30,678 bases of DNA. Origin: S012-113 sp965368405 (GTDB lineage Bacteria > Bacteroidota > Bacteroidia > Cytophagales > Cyclobacteriaceae). The stretch lies in NCBI GenBank assembly GCA_965368405.1, contig CBDUMS010000035.1, forward strand, positions 1-30,678, read 5' to 3'. Numbering within the stretch: the first letter of the stretch is position 1; each line of letters opens with the position of its first letter. Positions 1-7,468 of this stretch are shown piece after piece. Made by a program: the position numbers and the translations under genes. The notes under the pieces were generated by a model, which did no database searches, had not been told where the DNA came from, and saw only the letters and a program-made list of their open reading frames with translations.

Positions 1-2
1 AT

Positions 3-22
3 CTAAAATAATGCTATTTTAG
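3..22. promoter_or_regulatory. Perfect 8-bp inverted repeat just upstream of the transporter start
   Basis: Arms CTAAAATA (3-10) and TATTTTAG (15-22) flank a 4-base ATGC loop, ending four bases before the ATG at 27. The right arm resembles the Bacteroidota -7 box TAnnTTTG with one mismatch. It could be an operator overlapping a promoter or an RNA hairpin at the ribosome entry site. The repeat is seen directly; its role is inferred. Confidence 0.45.
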
Positions 23-26
23 GCGG

Positions 27-782
27 ATGGAAGAATACTATAAACTTCTTATCCTTATCCCTGTAGGCATAATTGCAGGGTTTATTAACACGGTTGCCGG
101 TGGAGGTTCATTGCTAACGCTTCCTGTAATGATCTTTATGGGTCTTCCGCCAGCTATGGCAAACGGCACAAATCGGGTGGCCATTTTCCTACAAAACGTA
201 TCGGGTATTGCTGGCTTTAAGAGTAAAGGGGTCTTTATTTTCCCATATAGTCTTTGGGTTGGACTCTCGGCCCTATTAGGTGCCATAATTGGCGCGAAAA
301 TATCTGTTGATCTTGACGATAAAACTTTCAACCAGGTTATTGCGATTGTTATGGTTGGTGTGGTGGTTATCACCCTCTTTAACCCAGTAAAAAATGGTAA
401 AAATGCACTGGAAGACCTTAGCAAAAGGTCACAAATAATAGGGATTATCACCTTTTTCTTCATTGGGATCTACGGCGGGTTTATACAGGCTGGGGTCGGA
501 TTTATTATTTTGGGAAGCCTTACCATGATCAATAAGATGAGTTTAGTCCGAGCCAACAGCATTAAGGTTTTTGTTGTTTTTACTTATACCATCGCTGCAC
601 TCATCGTTTTTATTATCGAAGATCAGATTGATTGGCTCTATGGCCTGGTTTTGGCTGCTGGCAACATGACTGGCGCCTGGGTTGCAAGTAGATGGTCTGT
701 TGAGAAGGGCGACAAGTGGATAAAGCGGTTCCTCGTCGTAATGGTAACCATTCTAGCTATTAAGCTCTGGTTTTATGGGTAG
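27..782 (+). CDS. TauE/SafE (TSUP) family inner-membrane transporter
   Basis: This 251-residue, almost wholly hydrophobic protein has about eight membrane segments. Its N-terminus carries the family pattern GFINTVAGGGSLLTLPV (residues 18-34), and a second half-repeat begins near FIGIYGGFIQAGVGF (about residues 146-160). TSUP proteins (Pfam PF01925) export or import small organic or sulfur anions such as sulfite, sulfoacetate or taurine-derived compounds; the substrate cannot be read from sequence. The length is typical for the family. The ATG at 27 gives an N-terminus that begins right at the first membrane helix. No sulfur-metabolism gene is adjacent, so context does not narrow the substrate. 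The gene is followed by a repetitive, non-coding spacer and a convergent gene. Confidence 0.9.
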   Translation: MEEYYKLLILIPVGIIAGFINTVAGGGSLLTLPVMIFMGLPPAMANGTNRVAIFLQNVSGIAGFKSKGVFIFPYSLWVGLSALLGAIIGAKISVDLDDKTFNQVIAIVMVGVVVITLFNPVKNGKNALEDLSKRSQIIGIITFFFIGIYGGFIQAGVGFIILGSLTMINKMSLVRANSIKVFVVFTYTIAALIVFIIEDQIDWLYGLVLAAGNMTGAWVASRWSVEKGDKWIKRFLVVMVTILAIKLWFYG

Positions 783-930
783 TGTGGTAGTGCGGTAGTG
801 TCGTAGATAGGTAGTGTGGTAGTGTCGTAGTTGGGTAGTTAGGTAGTGTTGAGGTTGGGTAGTGTGATAGTGTCGTAGTGCGGCAGTGTCGTAGTGCGGT
901 CGTTGGGTAGTGCGGCAGTTGGGAAACGAT
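783..930. repeat. Degenerate tandem repeat, G/T-rich (GTAGTGnGGTAGTGTCGTAG-like)
   Basis: The spacer between the two convergent genes is built from irregular copies of short words such as GGTAGTG, TCGTAG and TTGGGTAG, repeated more than ten times in about 150 bases with small changes. The + strand is nearly free of C. No open frame, tRNA or clear terminator is visible. It looks like a slippage-prone simple repeat; a copy-number array or transcription-terminating spacer is possible but unproven. Confidence 0.7.
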
Positions 931-945
931 AAGCGCTTCGATGTA

Positions 946-977
946 CTTCCGTCTTCCGTCCTCGGTCTTCGGTCTTC
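946..977. repeat. Short tandem repeat of CTTCCGT/CTTCGGT units
   Basis: Two CTTCCGT-like units are followed by a CTCGGT and two CTTCGGT-like units, then the run stops at CAAAATAA just before the 3' end of the minus-strand haem protein gene. It is separate in composition from the G/T-rich array before it. Function is unknown. Confidence 0.6.
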
Positions 978-993
978 AAAATAAATCCCTCAT

Positions 994-1470
994 CTACTCT
1001 TTCTTATCAGGTACATACCCAATATCTTGCTGTACTTTTTTAGCGTAGTCGATAATCATCTGTTTTTGTTCAGCTGTGAGTCTGGCCTCGGAATGAGCAA
1101 TAGTATAACTCTGTAGCGGCATCTCCCCTTCTTCGACAAGCTCGACAATCTCATCTAGTTTATGGTCTTTACGACGATCCGAATAGTTGCCCCAATCAGA
1201 AAAATTCAGTTCATCACGTCCATGGTCAATATGATCCTGTATCCACCACGATAATGGAGTAATATTGGTGTACCATGGATACTTTGTTTGATTGGAATGA
1301 CAATCATAGCATGCACTCTTGAGAATCTGAACAGTTTCCTCATTAGGCTGCGTTATGGTGATAAGATCGAGCGCTGGATCTGATACAGGGTTTTCTTTGC
1401 TTATCCCAAAGAACTGTAATGCAATGAATGCTATGGCAATAGCAAGAATAATTTTTTTGATGGTAGACAT
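994..1470 (-). CDS. Membrane-anchored haem-binding domain protein with one CxxCH motif
   Basis: This 158-residue protein starts with a hydrophobic segment (residues 5-22) that acts as a signal or membrane anchor, so the rest should lie in the periplasm. Residues 54-58 read CYDCH, a covalent haem c attachment site, followed by SNQTKYPWYTNITP and a Trp-rich stretch. This arrangement matches the Haem_bd domain (Pfam PF14376), common in Bacteroidota and often near cytochromes. A late Met in GEMPLQSY (about residues 115-122) could be the second axial ligand; that is inferred. The gene converges with the transporter across the repeat spacer and is divergent from the outer-membrane protein gene. A role in periplasmic electron transfer or haem sensing is plausible; no partner is visible. 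Confidence 0.85.
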   Translation of the reverse strand: MSTIKKIILAIAIAFIALQFFGISKENPVSDPALDLITITQPNEETVQILKSACYDCHSNQTKYPWYTNITPLSWWIQDHIDHGRDELNFSDWGNYSDRRKDHKLDEIVELVEEGEMPLQSYTIAHSEARLTAEQKQMIIDYAKKVQQDIGYVPDKKE

Positions 1471-1640
1471 GTTTGATTTTTTTAGGCTCGTAAAAATAAA
1501 AATATTGGTCGATTTGTTTTAGAAATACATGATAAATCCTCCTAAAACTAGACATTGATTCAAGAAAAAAATATTCCATCAATTAAACTACCCCCTTTAT
1601 TTCGAATTAAGTAAAATTGCGGCCTCAAATGATATTTAGT

Positions 1641-2672
1641 ATGATGCAACAGCGCTATTCAAAACTCTTTATTTCACTAGTAATTTTCTTTTTTTCTACA
1701 ATTTCAGCAATTGCCCAGCAGGATACACTAATCTTCAATACTGGTGAGGTTGTTGTTGGTAAAATAAAGCTACTGGATAGAAATGTTATAACCATTGAAA
1801 CTTCATACAGTGATAGTGATTTTAAGATAGAATGGAATGCGGTGGTATATGTGCGCACAAGTCAGTATTACTTAATAAGCCTTTCTGATGGTCGCAGGCT
1901 TAATGGCGACATCAACTCGGTCGAGGAATCTAATCAGGTAATCATCAAAGACAACCAATTCGAGACAACAGCTACCTTAGCCGAAATCGTCCATTTAAAA
2001 CCAATCGATGATAGCTTTTGGGACCGCTTTAGCGCAAGTCTTGATGTTGGACTTAATCTTACTAAAGCCAATAATCTCACTCAGTTTAATTCCAGAGCAA
2101 CTGTCGGCTACCTTACCAAACGATGGGAGCTCAATGGCTCATTTAACTCAGTTTTTAGTAGTCAGGATAGTGTTGCCGATACCCGTAGGGTGGATGCAAA
2201 TGCGATGCTAAAAGTATTCTTACCACAAGATTGGTATGTCTCGATATCTAATGACTTCTTACAAAATGACGAGCAGAAACTGCAGTTACGAAGCAATACC
2301 AAGTTAGGAATTGGTAAGTACCTTGTTCATAATAACGCCGTATATCTATCTCTATTTGCTGGAGCAGCATACAACAGCGAGACCTATATCGAAAATGCCA
2401 ATCCAGATCGTATGACAGGTGAAGCTTTTGGTGGGTTCGAGTTCAATATGTTTGATGCTGGAGATTTCAGTTTGCTAACCAATACTATCGCCTATCCGAA
2501 CCTAACAGAGCAAGGAAGAATACGCGTTGATTTTAAACTTGACATTAAGTATGACCTACCACTCGATTTTTATATTAAGGCCGGCACTACACTAAACTAC
2601 GACAACCAACCCGTAGAAGGCGGAGCAGAGCTTGACTATGTTATACAGACAGGCATTGGCTGGGAGTGGTAG
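1641..2672 (+). CDS. DUF481-type outer-membrane beta-barrel protein, secreted
   Basis: A signal peptide is clear: basic QQRYSK, a long hydrophobic run, then cleavage near AIAQQ. Next comes a small beta domain (about residues 30-120) with turns such as NTGEVVVGKIKLLDR, then alternating short hydrophobic strands typical of a barrel, ending in aromatic GIGWEW. This two-part layout and the closing strands fit the DUF481 (YdiY-like, Pfam PF04338) family in Bacteroidota; function is unknown. I chose the ATG at 1641 because it gives a normal signal peptide. An ATG at 1629 and a TTG at 1617 are also in frame, but the TTG overlaps a TAAAATTG sequence (1612-1619) that resembles a -7 promoter box. Confidence 0.78.
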   Translation: MMQQRYSKLFISLVIFFFSTISAIAQQDTLIFNTGEVVVGKIKLLDRNVITIETSYSDSDFKIEWNAVVYVRTSQYYLISLSDGRRLNGDINSVEESNQVIIKDNQFETTATLAEIVHLKPIDDSFWDRFSASLDVGLNLTKANNLTQFNSRATVGYLTKRWELNGSFNSVFSSQDSVADTRRVDANAMLKVFLPQDWYVSISNDFLQNDEQKLQLRSNTKLGIGKYLVHNNAVYLSLFAGAAYNSETYIENANPDRMTGEAFGGFEFNMFDAGDFSLLTNTIAYPNLTEQGRIRVDFKLDIKYDLPLDFYIKAGTTLNYDNQPVEGGAELDYVIQTGIGWEW

Positions 2673-2693
2673 GCCAAATCTGAACTAATTAAT

Positions 2694-5072
2694 TTATTCA
2701 TCTCGTAATGTAGTCGCAGGATTGGCTAAAGCTGCCTTAATAACCTTACCGCCAACGGTAAGAATGCCGATTATTGCAAATAGAATAATGGAGAAGATAA
2801 AAGCAGACGGGCCAATAGGAAGATAATATGCCCAAATACTCGCCATTAAGGCATCATTTAAATAATACCCCATTAATGCACCCAGAACTGAAGCAATCAG
2901 ATAGATATAGACATATCTAATATTGATAATATTCACAATATGAAAAACGGAAGCACCTAGCACCTTCCGAACACCTATCTCTTTCATCCGCTTTATAATA
3001 TCTAATGAAACCAGACTGAATAACCCAATAGAGGATAGTATTGCGGCAATTATTCCTAAAAAGATATTCATCACCTTAATATTGTTATTAACCTCTGCGG
3101 CTTCACCAATATTATCATCCATATATCTCACATTGGGAAGCATATTTGGAAACACTTTTTTCCATGCCGATTCCATGTCCGAATGAACAGCTTTTAGGTC
3201 ATTTGCATTGGCCTCAACAACAATGTATCTATAATCTTCAGGCTTGATATAACGGAGTAACATAGGACGAATAGGCTCCCATAAACTGCCGCCCAAGTAA
3301 ACGTCTTTAACAACACCTACAACAAATAACTCTATGGTATCACTCAGTATAATTCTCTCACCAATTGGTTCTTCCCAACCAAACAGTTTAACAAGTTCTT
3401 CATTAATAATAACCGAATTCTCAACATCACTTTGGCTATCTTTAATAAAGTTTCTTCCTTCCAAAATCGTTGCCTTAGTGGTTGGAATATAGTCCTCTCC
3501 TATGTCTAATAAAAGTACGTCCAGCTCTTCATCCTTGTATTTAATGGGATCTGTATACCATGAATTTGCGAAGCTATGGCTGGCGCCTGCAAATCCTAAA
3601 ATTTTAGGATTATTTTTCAGCTCTTGTTTAAATGCATTAAAGCCATCTTCATCTTCTACGCGCGCTGAGATGACTGAAGAAGACTCAAATCCGATATCAT
3701 AGTTTTTTTGATATTCAGCATTTTGCGCGAATAGAAATCCAGATATAATGGCCACCAACGAAATTGCAAACTGAAATGTCAGTAATACCCTGGTAAAAAA
3801 GCTGGTTTGGCCATATTTTAAGGTTCCTCGTAAAATCTCAGAGGGTCGAAAGCTACTAATATAGAAGGCAGGGTAACTACCTGCAATAAAACCGGTAAAG
3901 AGAAGTAGTGCCAATAAAAAACCGAAAAATCTTATATTTTTTAAATAGTCTAGACTTATGTCGAGAAAGGGCCACATCTCGTTATAGGCAGGCACTAAGA
4001 ATTCAGCAATAACCAAACCGGCACCAAGCGCCAATATTGCTAGCACCAGATTTTCGCTAAGAAACTGTCCGATAAGCTGTCTTCGTTGCGATCCCATTAC
4101 CTTGCGGATACCAATTTCTTTCAATCTGCCACTCGCAATAGCTATCGAGGTATTTGTAAAATTGAAACAAGCCAGCAGTAACAACATAACCGCCATAATA
4201 GTTGGACCAATAACAGCCGCTTGTGGTATGCCACGATGTAACCAATGGTTCCACATTTCCTCGGTTTCGGCACGAACCGCCATACCAACAAATGGCTCTA
4301 AAAAGTACTTGTTAACCTTAAAATCTTCCTTTGCCCTATTCTGAATTTCTACATATTGCTGTAAATCTTTCTCGATTTGAGGAATTGCTGTAGGGTTATT
4401 GAGTGTTACAAAAGTTGTATTAAATTGAGCCCAATTGTTCTCATCCCAGTCTACAACATCAAAATAGTTTTGGTAATTCACAAATGCATCTTCGAAAGCA
4501 AAACTTGAGTTGAGCGGCATTTTCTCAAATACCCCCCCAACTATAAACTCCAGGCGCTTATCACCGTTGATATAAGTAACCAACTCACCGACGGCCTCCC
4601 TATCCGGAAAATACTTTTCGGCGATTTCTTGACTAATTACAATTTTGCCCTTGTCTTTAAGAGCATTCTTATCACCGCTGGCTAGGGGAAAGGTAAAAAC
4701 ATCGAAGAAGTTGTCATCGACAGCTGATACTCCAGTCCTAAAGAGTTCATCCCCAATTTTGAAATTACCACCGGTTGGAGAATAGCGAATAACCTCTTCG
4801 ATACCACTAATGCTGCCCTTAATTACTGCCGCCAGTGGCAGAGGACATGCACCGTTCTTGATGGGCCGACCATTCGTGATGCGTTCGAAATCAACCCTAT
4901 ATATTTTATCGGCATTGACCTGGTTGCTATCATAACTATCATTAAAATCCCACCCTAAATAAGCGACAATAGTACAGGCAAGAGCGATTCCTAGTCCTAT
5001 TACATTAATGGCAACAAAAAGCTTATTCTTCATTAAGCTTCGAAAGGTGATTTTAAAGAAGTTTTTGAGCAT
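2694..5072 (-). CDS. MacB-like ABC transporter permease (FtsX domains)
   Basis: The product (792 residues) begins MLKNFFKITFRSLMKNK, the standard start of Bacteroidota MacB-type permeases, followed by a first membrane helix (about residues 20-43), a large periplasmic MacB_PCD domain, a three-helix FtsX block with the motif KEIGIRKVMGSQRRQ, a second periplasmic domain, and a final FtsX block with MKEIGVRKVLGAS. The duplicated RKV.G motifs are diagnostic. I start at the ATG at 5072; the frame stays open further upstream, but those residues do not look like the family. It is the third gene of an adaptor-ATPase-permease operon, so it should move a substrate, peptide or lipid across the envelope with the two genes upstream in transcription. 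The substrate is not known. Confidence 0.92.
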   Translation of the reverse strand: MLKNFFKITFRSLMKNKLFVAINVIGLGIALACTIVAYLGWDFNDSYDSNQVNADKIYRVDFERITNGRPIKNGACPLPLAAVIKGSISGIEEVIRYSPTGGNFKIGDELFRTGVSAVDDNFFDVFTFPLASGDKNALKDKGKIVISQEIAEKYFPDREAVGELVTYINGDKRLEFIVGGVFEKMPLNSSFAFEDAFVNYQNYFDVVDWDENNWAQFNTTFVTLNNPTAIPQIEKDLQQYVEIQNRAKEDFKVNKYFLEPFVGMAVRAETEEMWNHWLHRGIPQAAVIGPTIMAVMLLLLACFNFTNTSIAIASGRLKEIGIRKVMGSQRRQLIGQFLSENLVLAILALGAGLVIAEFLVPAYNEMWPFLDISLDYLKNIRFFGFLLALLLFTGFIAGSYPAFYISSFRPSEILRGTLKYGQTSFFTRVLLTFQFAISLVAIISGFLFAQNAEYQKNYDIGFESSSVISARVEDEDGFNAFKQELKNNPKILGFAGASHSFANSWYTDPIKYKDEELDVLLLDIGEDYIPTTKATILEGRNFIKDSQSDVENSVIINEELVKLFGWEEPIGERIILSDTIELFVVGVVKDVYLGGSLWEPIRPMLLRYIKPEDYRYIVVEANANDLKAVHSDMESAWKKVFPNMLPNVRYMDDNIGEAAEVNNNIKVMNIFLGIIAAILSSIGLFSLVSLDIIKRMKEIGVRKVLGASVFHIVNIINIRYVYIYLIASVLGALMGYYLNDALMASIWAYYLPIGPSAFIFSIILFAIIGILTVGGKVIKAALANPATTLRDE

Positions 5073-5174
5073 AACAATAATGGATAAGGGAGAAGCTAGA
5101 ACAAACTTGGTATAAAGAAGGAAGAAAAAAGGGTGATTCACTGACCAGGAAAACCACCCCTTAAATAGAATTAC

Positions 5175-5864
5175 TTAAATATGGAATTGCTCCTTGATAT
5201 TCTCTGTAACTACCTTACCATCGAATAAGTTAATTACGCGGTGAGCATAATTTGCATCGTAGGGAGAGTGAGTAACCATTACAATAGTTGTACCTGACTC
5301 ATTTAATTGCGCCAAGAGCTTCATCACCTCTTCGCCATTGGTAGAATCGAGATTACCCGTAGGCTCATCGGCAAGGATTAGCTTAGGGTTGGCAACAATA
5401 GCTCTTGCTATAGCAACACGCTGCTGCTGACCACCTGATAATTGCTGTGGGAAGTGATTTCTTCTGTGCATGATATTCATGCGTTCCAGTACCTCTTCTA
5501 CACGCTGCTTACGTTCTGCAGAAGGTACTTTAAGATAAAGTAATGGTAATTCTACATTTTCAAAAACAGTAAGCTCATCGATAAGGTTAAAGCTTTGGAA
5601 AACGAAGCCAATTGCTCCTTTCCTTAATTGCGCCCGTTGTCGCTCCGAGAAATTCGAAACTTCGTCTTCGCCAAAATGATATTCACCATCGGTTGGGTTA
5701 TCGAGCAAGCCCAAAATGTTGAGTAAGGTAGACTTACCACATCCAGATGGCCCCATGATCGCTACAAACTCACCATCTTTAATTTCAATATTGATATCAT
5801 TAAGTGCAGTAGTCTCTACTTCATCGGTAGTGTAGAGTTTTTTCAGGTTTTTAATTTTAAGCAT
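5175..5864 (-). CDS. ABC transporter ATP-binding protein (LolD/MacB type)
   Basis: All ABC motifs are present in order: Walker A GPSGCGKST (38-46), Q-loop Gln90, signature LSGGQQQR (142-149), Walker B LILADE (162-167) followed by the D-loop region NLD, and the switch His199. The family-specific stretch ADEPTGNLDS marks the LolD/MacB/FtsE group, whose members work mechanically with FtsX-type permeases rather than classical importers. The length of 229 residues is normal. It lies between the adaptor and the permease, with about 50 bases on its upstream side and about 100 on its downstream side, so the three are very probably co-transcribed. It powers the complex at the cytoplasmic face of the inner membrane. 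Confidence 0.95.
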   Translation of the reverse strand: MLKIKNLKKLYTTDEVETTALNDINIEIKDGEFVAIMGPSGCGKSTLLNILGLLDNPTDGEYHFGEDEVSNFSERQRAQLRKGAIGFVFQSFNLIDELTVFENVELPLLYLKVPSAERKQRVEEVLERMNIMHRRNHFPQQLSGGQQQRVAIARAIVANPKLILADEPTGNLDSTNGEEVMKLLAQLNESGTTIVMVTHSPYDANYAHRVINLFDGKVVTENIKEQFHI

Positions 5865-5913
5865 AGTTGTTATGGTTTTATTTTAATAGTTAGACGTTAT
5901 TCTTCGTGTAAAG

Positions 5914-7161
5914 TTACCATACTAGGACTTCATTATCTCCAAAATGGCTATATGACGAGGTAATCACCTTATCGCCTGGCTCTAAGCCGCTTAGTACTTC
6001 AAAGTTTTCGGTATTCTGTCGGCCCAATTTTATTCTTCTCTTAACTGCTTTGTTTTCCCCTGGAAGTACCACAAACACCCAATTTCCACCGGTATCTTTG
6101 TAAAAACCTCCTTTGGGGAGCAGAACTTGTTCAGAAGAATTGCCAAGTGCAATCCTTAGGCGCACCGACTGTCCCCTACGGATACCTTCCGGTTCATCTC
6201 CAATAAAGTTCATATCAACCTCAAACCTTCCATTGGTAATAGTTGGGTAGATATATTTGATTTCGAGATTATACATCCTGTTATCGAACTTAAACGTGGC
6301 ACCTAACCCAGTAGAAATTCTTGGCAAGTATAATTCATCAATTGGGCAACGTACTTTGTATGCCCCTACGACATCCACCTGACCAAGGCGTTGTCCTGCT
6401 GTTACACTCTGTCCTATTTCGAGCTGCGGGGTAGAAAGTTGCCCATCAATGGGAGCCCGCAATATTAAGTTGTCTAATATTTTACCTACGCCGCTTAAGC
6501 TCGCCATCATACGGCGCTCTGAGGCATCTAACTCTCTAAGCTGATTAATTCGCGATAAGGAATCAACGCGGTAGGAAGCGTAGGTGATTTCTCTACGTTT
6601 TAACTGGTAGTTATAATCTTCTTTTGTATCCAAATACATTTTTTCAGCAATAAGCTTTTTTTCATAGAGATACTTTTGTCGTTCATACTCGGGTTTGAGT
6701 TTTGCAATCTCATTCTCTATTTGGGCTAATTGCTGTTGCTGCTGAAGGTCGTTCTGGCTCAACTGTAAGCGTGTCTGTCGAACCCGGTTAATACTTTCAT
6801 TCAGAGACGCTTCTTGTCCCATTACACTTAGCTCTCTATTCAAATTAGCCAGCTCAAGAATAATATCTCCTTTCTTAAGTATTGCACCGCTTTCAGCTAC
6901 GATTCTCTTGATGTTTCCTCCTTCAATCGCATCGAGGTAACGGGTTACCTCTGGTTGAACAGTACCAGTTTGTGGAATGAACTCTGTGAATTCTCCAACG
7001 CTAACTGTAGCAAAGGTCATCTTATCGGGATCTACGTTCAGCTTCGAGCGACGATCACTAAAAGCAAGTTGGTAAACGATAAGCGATAAAATCGCTGCTC
7101 CTCCAACAATCATAGAGATTCGCTTAACTGTCCACTTCTTCTTTTTTATCTTTTTATCCAT
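5914..7161 (-). CDS. HlyD/MacA-like periplasmic adaptor of ABC efflux pump
   Basis: The 415-residue protein has a lysine-rich cytoplasmic tail, one membrane helix (about residues 15-33), a biotinyl-lipoyl-like segment (GNIKRIVAESGAILKKGD), a long Gln-rich coiled-coil hairpin (about 105-215), the returning lipoyl half (LRAPIDGQLS) and beta-barrel and membrane-proximal domains ending VITSSYSHFGD. That is the domain order of membrane fusion proteins that bridge an inner-membrane pump to a TolC-like channel. It is the first gene of the operon and is divergent from the sigma-54 regulator, with 307 bases between them. No outer-membrane channel gene is nearby, so the pump presumably shares one coded elsewhere. 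Confidence 0.93.
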   Translation of the reverse strand: MDKKIKKKKWTVKRISMIVGGAAILSLIVYQLAFSDRRSKLNVDPDKMTFATVSVGEFTEFIPQTGTVQPEVTRYLDAIEGGNIKRIVAESGAILKKGDIILELANLNRELSVMGQEASLNESINRVRQTRLQLSQNDLQQQQQLAQIENEIAKLKPEYERQKYLYEKKLIAEKMYLDTKEDYNYQLKRREITYASYRVDSLSRINQLRELDASERRMMASLSGVGKILDNLILRAPIDGQLSTPQLEIGQSVTAGQRLGQVDVVGAYKVRCPIDELYLPRISTGLGATFKFDNRMYNLEIKYIYPTITNGRFEVDMNFIGDEPEGIRRGQSVRLRIALGNSSEQVLLPKGGFYKDTGGNWVFVVLPGENKAVKRRIKLGRQNTENFEVLSGLEPGDKVITSSYSHFGDNEVLVW

Positions 7162-7270
7162 TCAACCTTAGAATTACAATCTGTATCAACGCAAAACCTA
7201 ATTACCAACACTATGCCAAACAATTTAATATGCCCCATTCCACTCAATGGCATCTTTTTCGTTTTAATTT

Positions 7271-7306
7271 CGTTCATTCATGGACGGGGGTGTCCGTCAG
7301 CGAACG
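7271..7306. promoter_or_regulatory. 36-bp imperfect dyad in the efflux/regulator intergenic region
   Basis: The arms 7271-7285 (CGTTCATTCATGGAC) and 7292-7306 (GTCCGTCAGCGAACG) match at 11 of 15 positions when one is reverse-complemented, around a 6-base G-rich centre. The outer CGTTC/GAACG and inner GGAC/GTCC blocks are perfect. It lies about 110 bases upstream of the adaptor start and about 160 bases upstream of the regulator start, a normal place for an NtrC-type enhancer site. Binding by the adjacent regulator is inferred. The rest of this 307-base gap shows no gene. Confidence 0.5.
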
Positions 7307-7425
7307 TATATTTGTTTAATGTTCATGTTGATACAACTGTAGCAAACTATTAAATAGAGCATTAAAACTACAAAAAGGTTGCATCAGCCCCTTTTTTCTA
7401 ATAATCATTGATTGATAGCTAAATA

Positions 7426-7441
7426 AGGTATCATAGTTGCA
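7426..7441 (+). promoter_or_regulatory. Candidate sigma-54 promoter for the regulator-kinase operon
   Basis: The sequence AGGTATCATAGTTGCA has GG at 7427-7428 and GC at 7439-7440, the exact 12-base step of -24/-12 promoters, and a perfect TTGCA in the -12 element. The -24 half (AGGTAT against TGGCAC) is weak. It sits about 28 bases before the ATG. A housekeeping -7 box reading of TAGTTGC in the same place cannot be excluded. Confidence 0.4.
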
Positions 7442-7468
7442 TAGCAGATAACGAATAAACATTTTCAA

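Noticed and set aside
946..977. CTTCCGT/CTTCGGT run as a CRISPR array
   Set aside because: Units are only about 7 bases with no spacers and no cas genes nearby.
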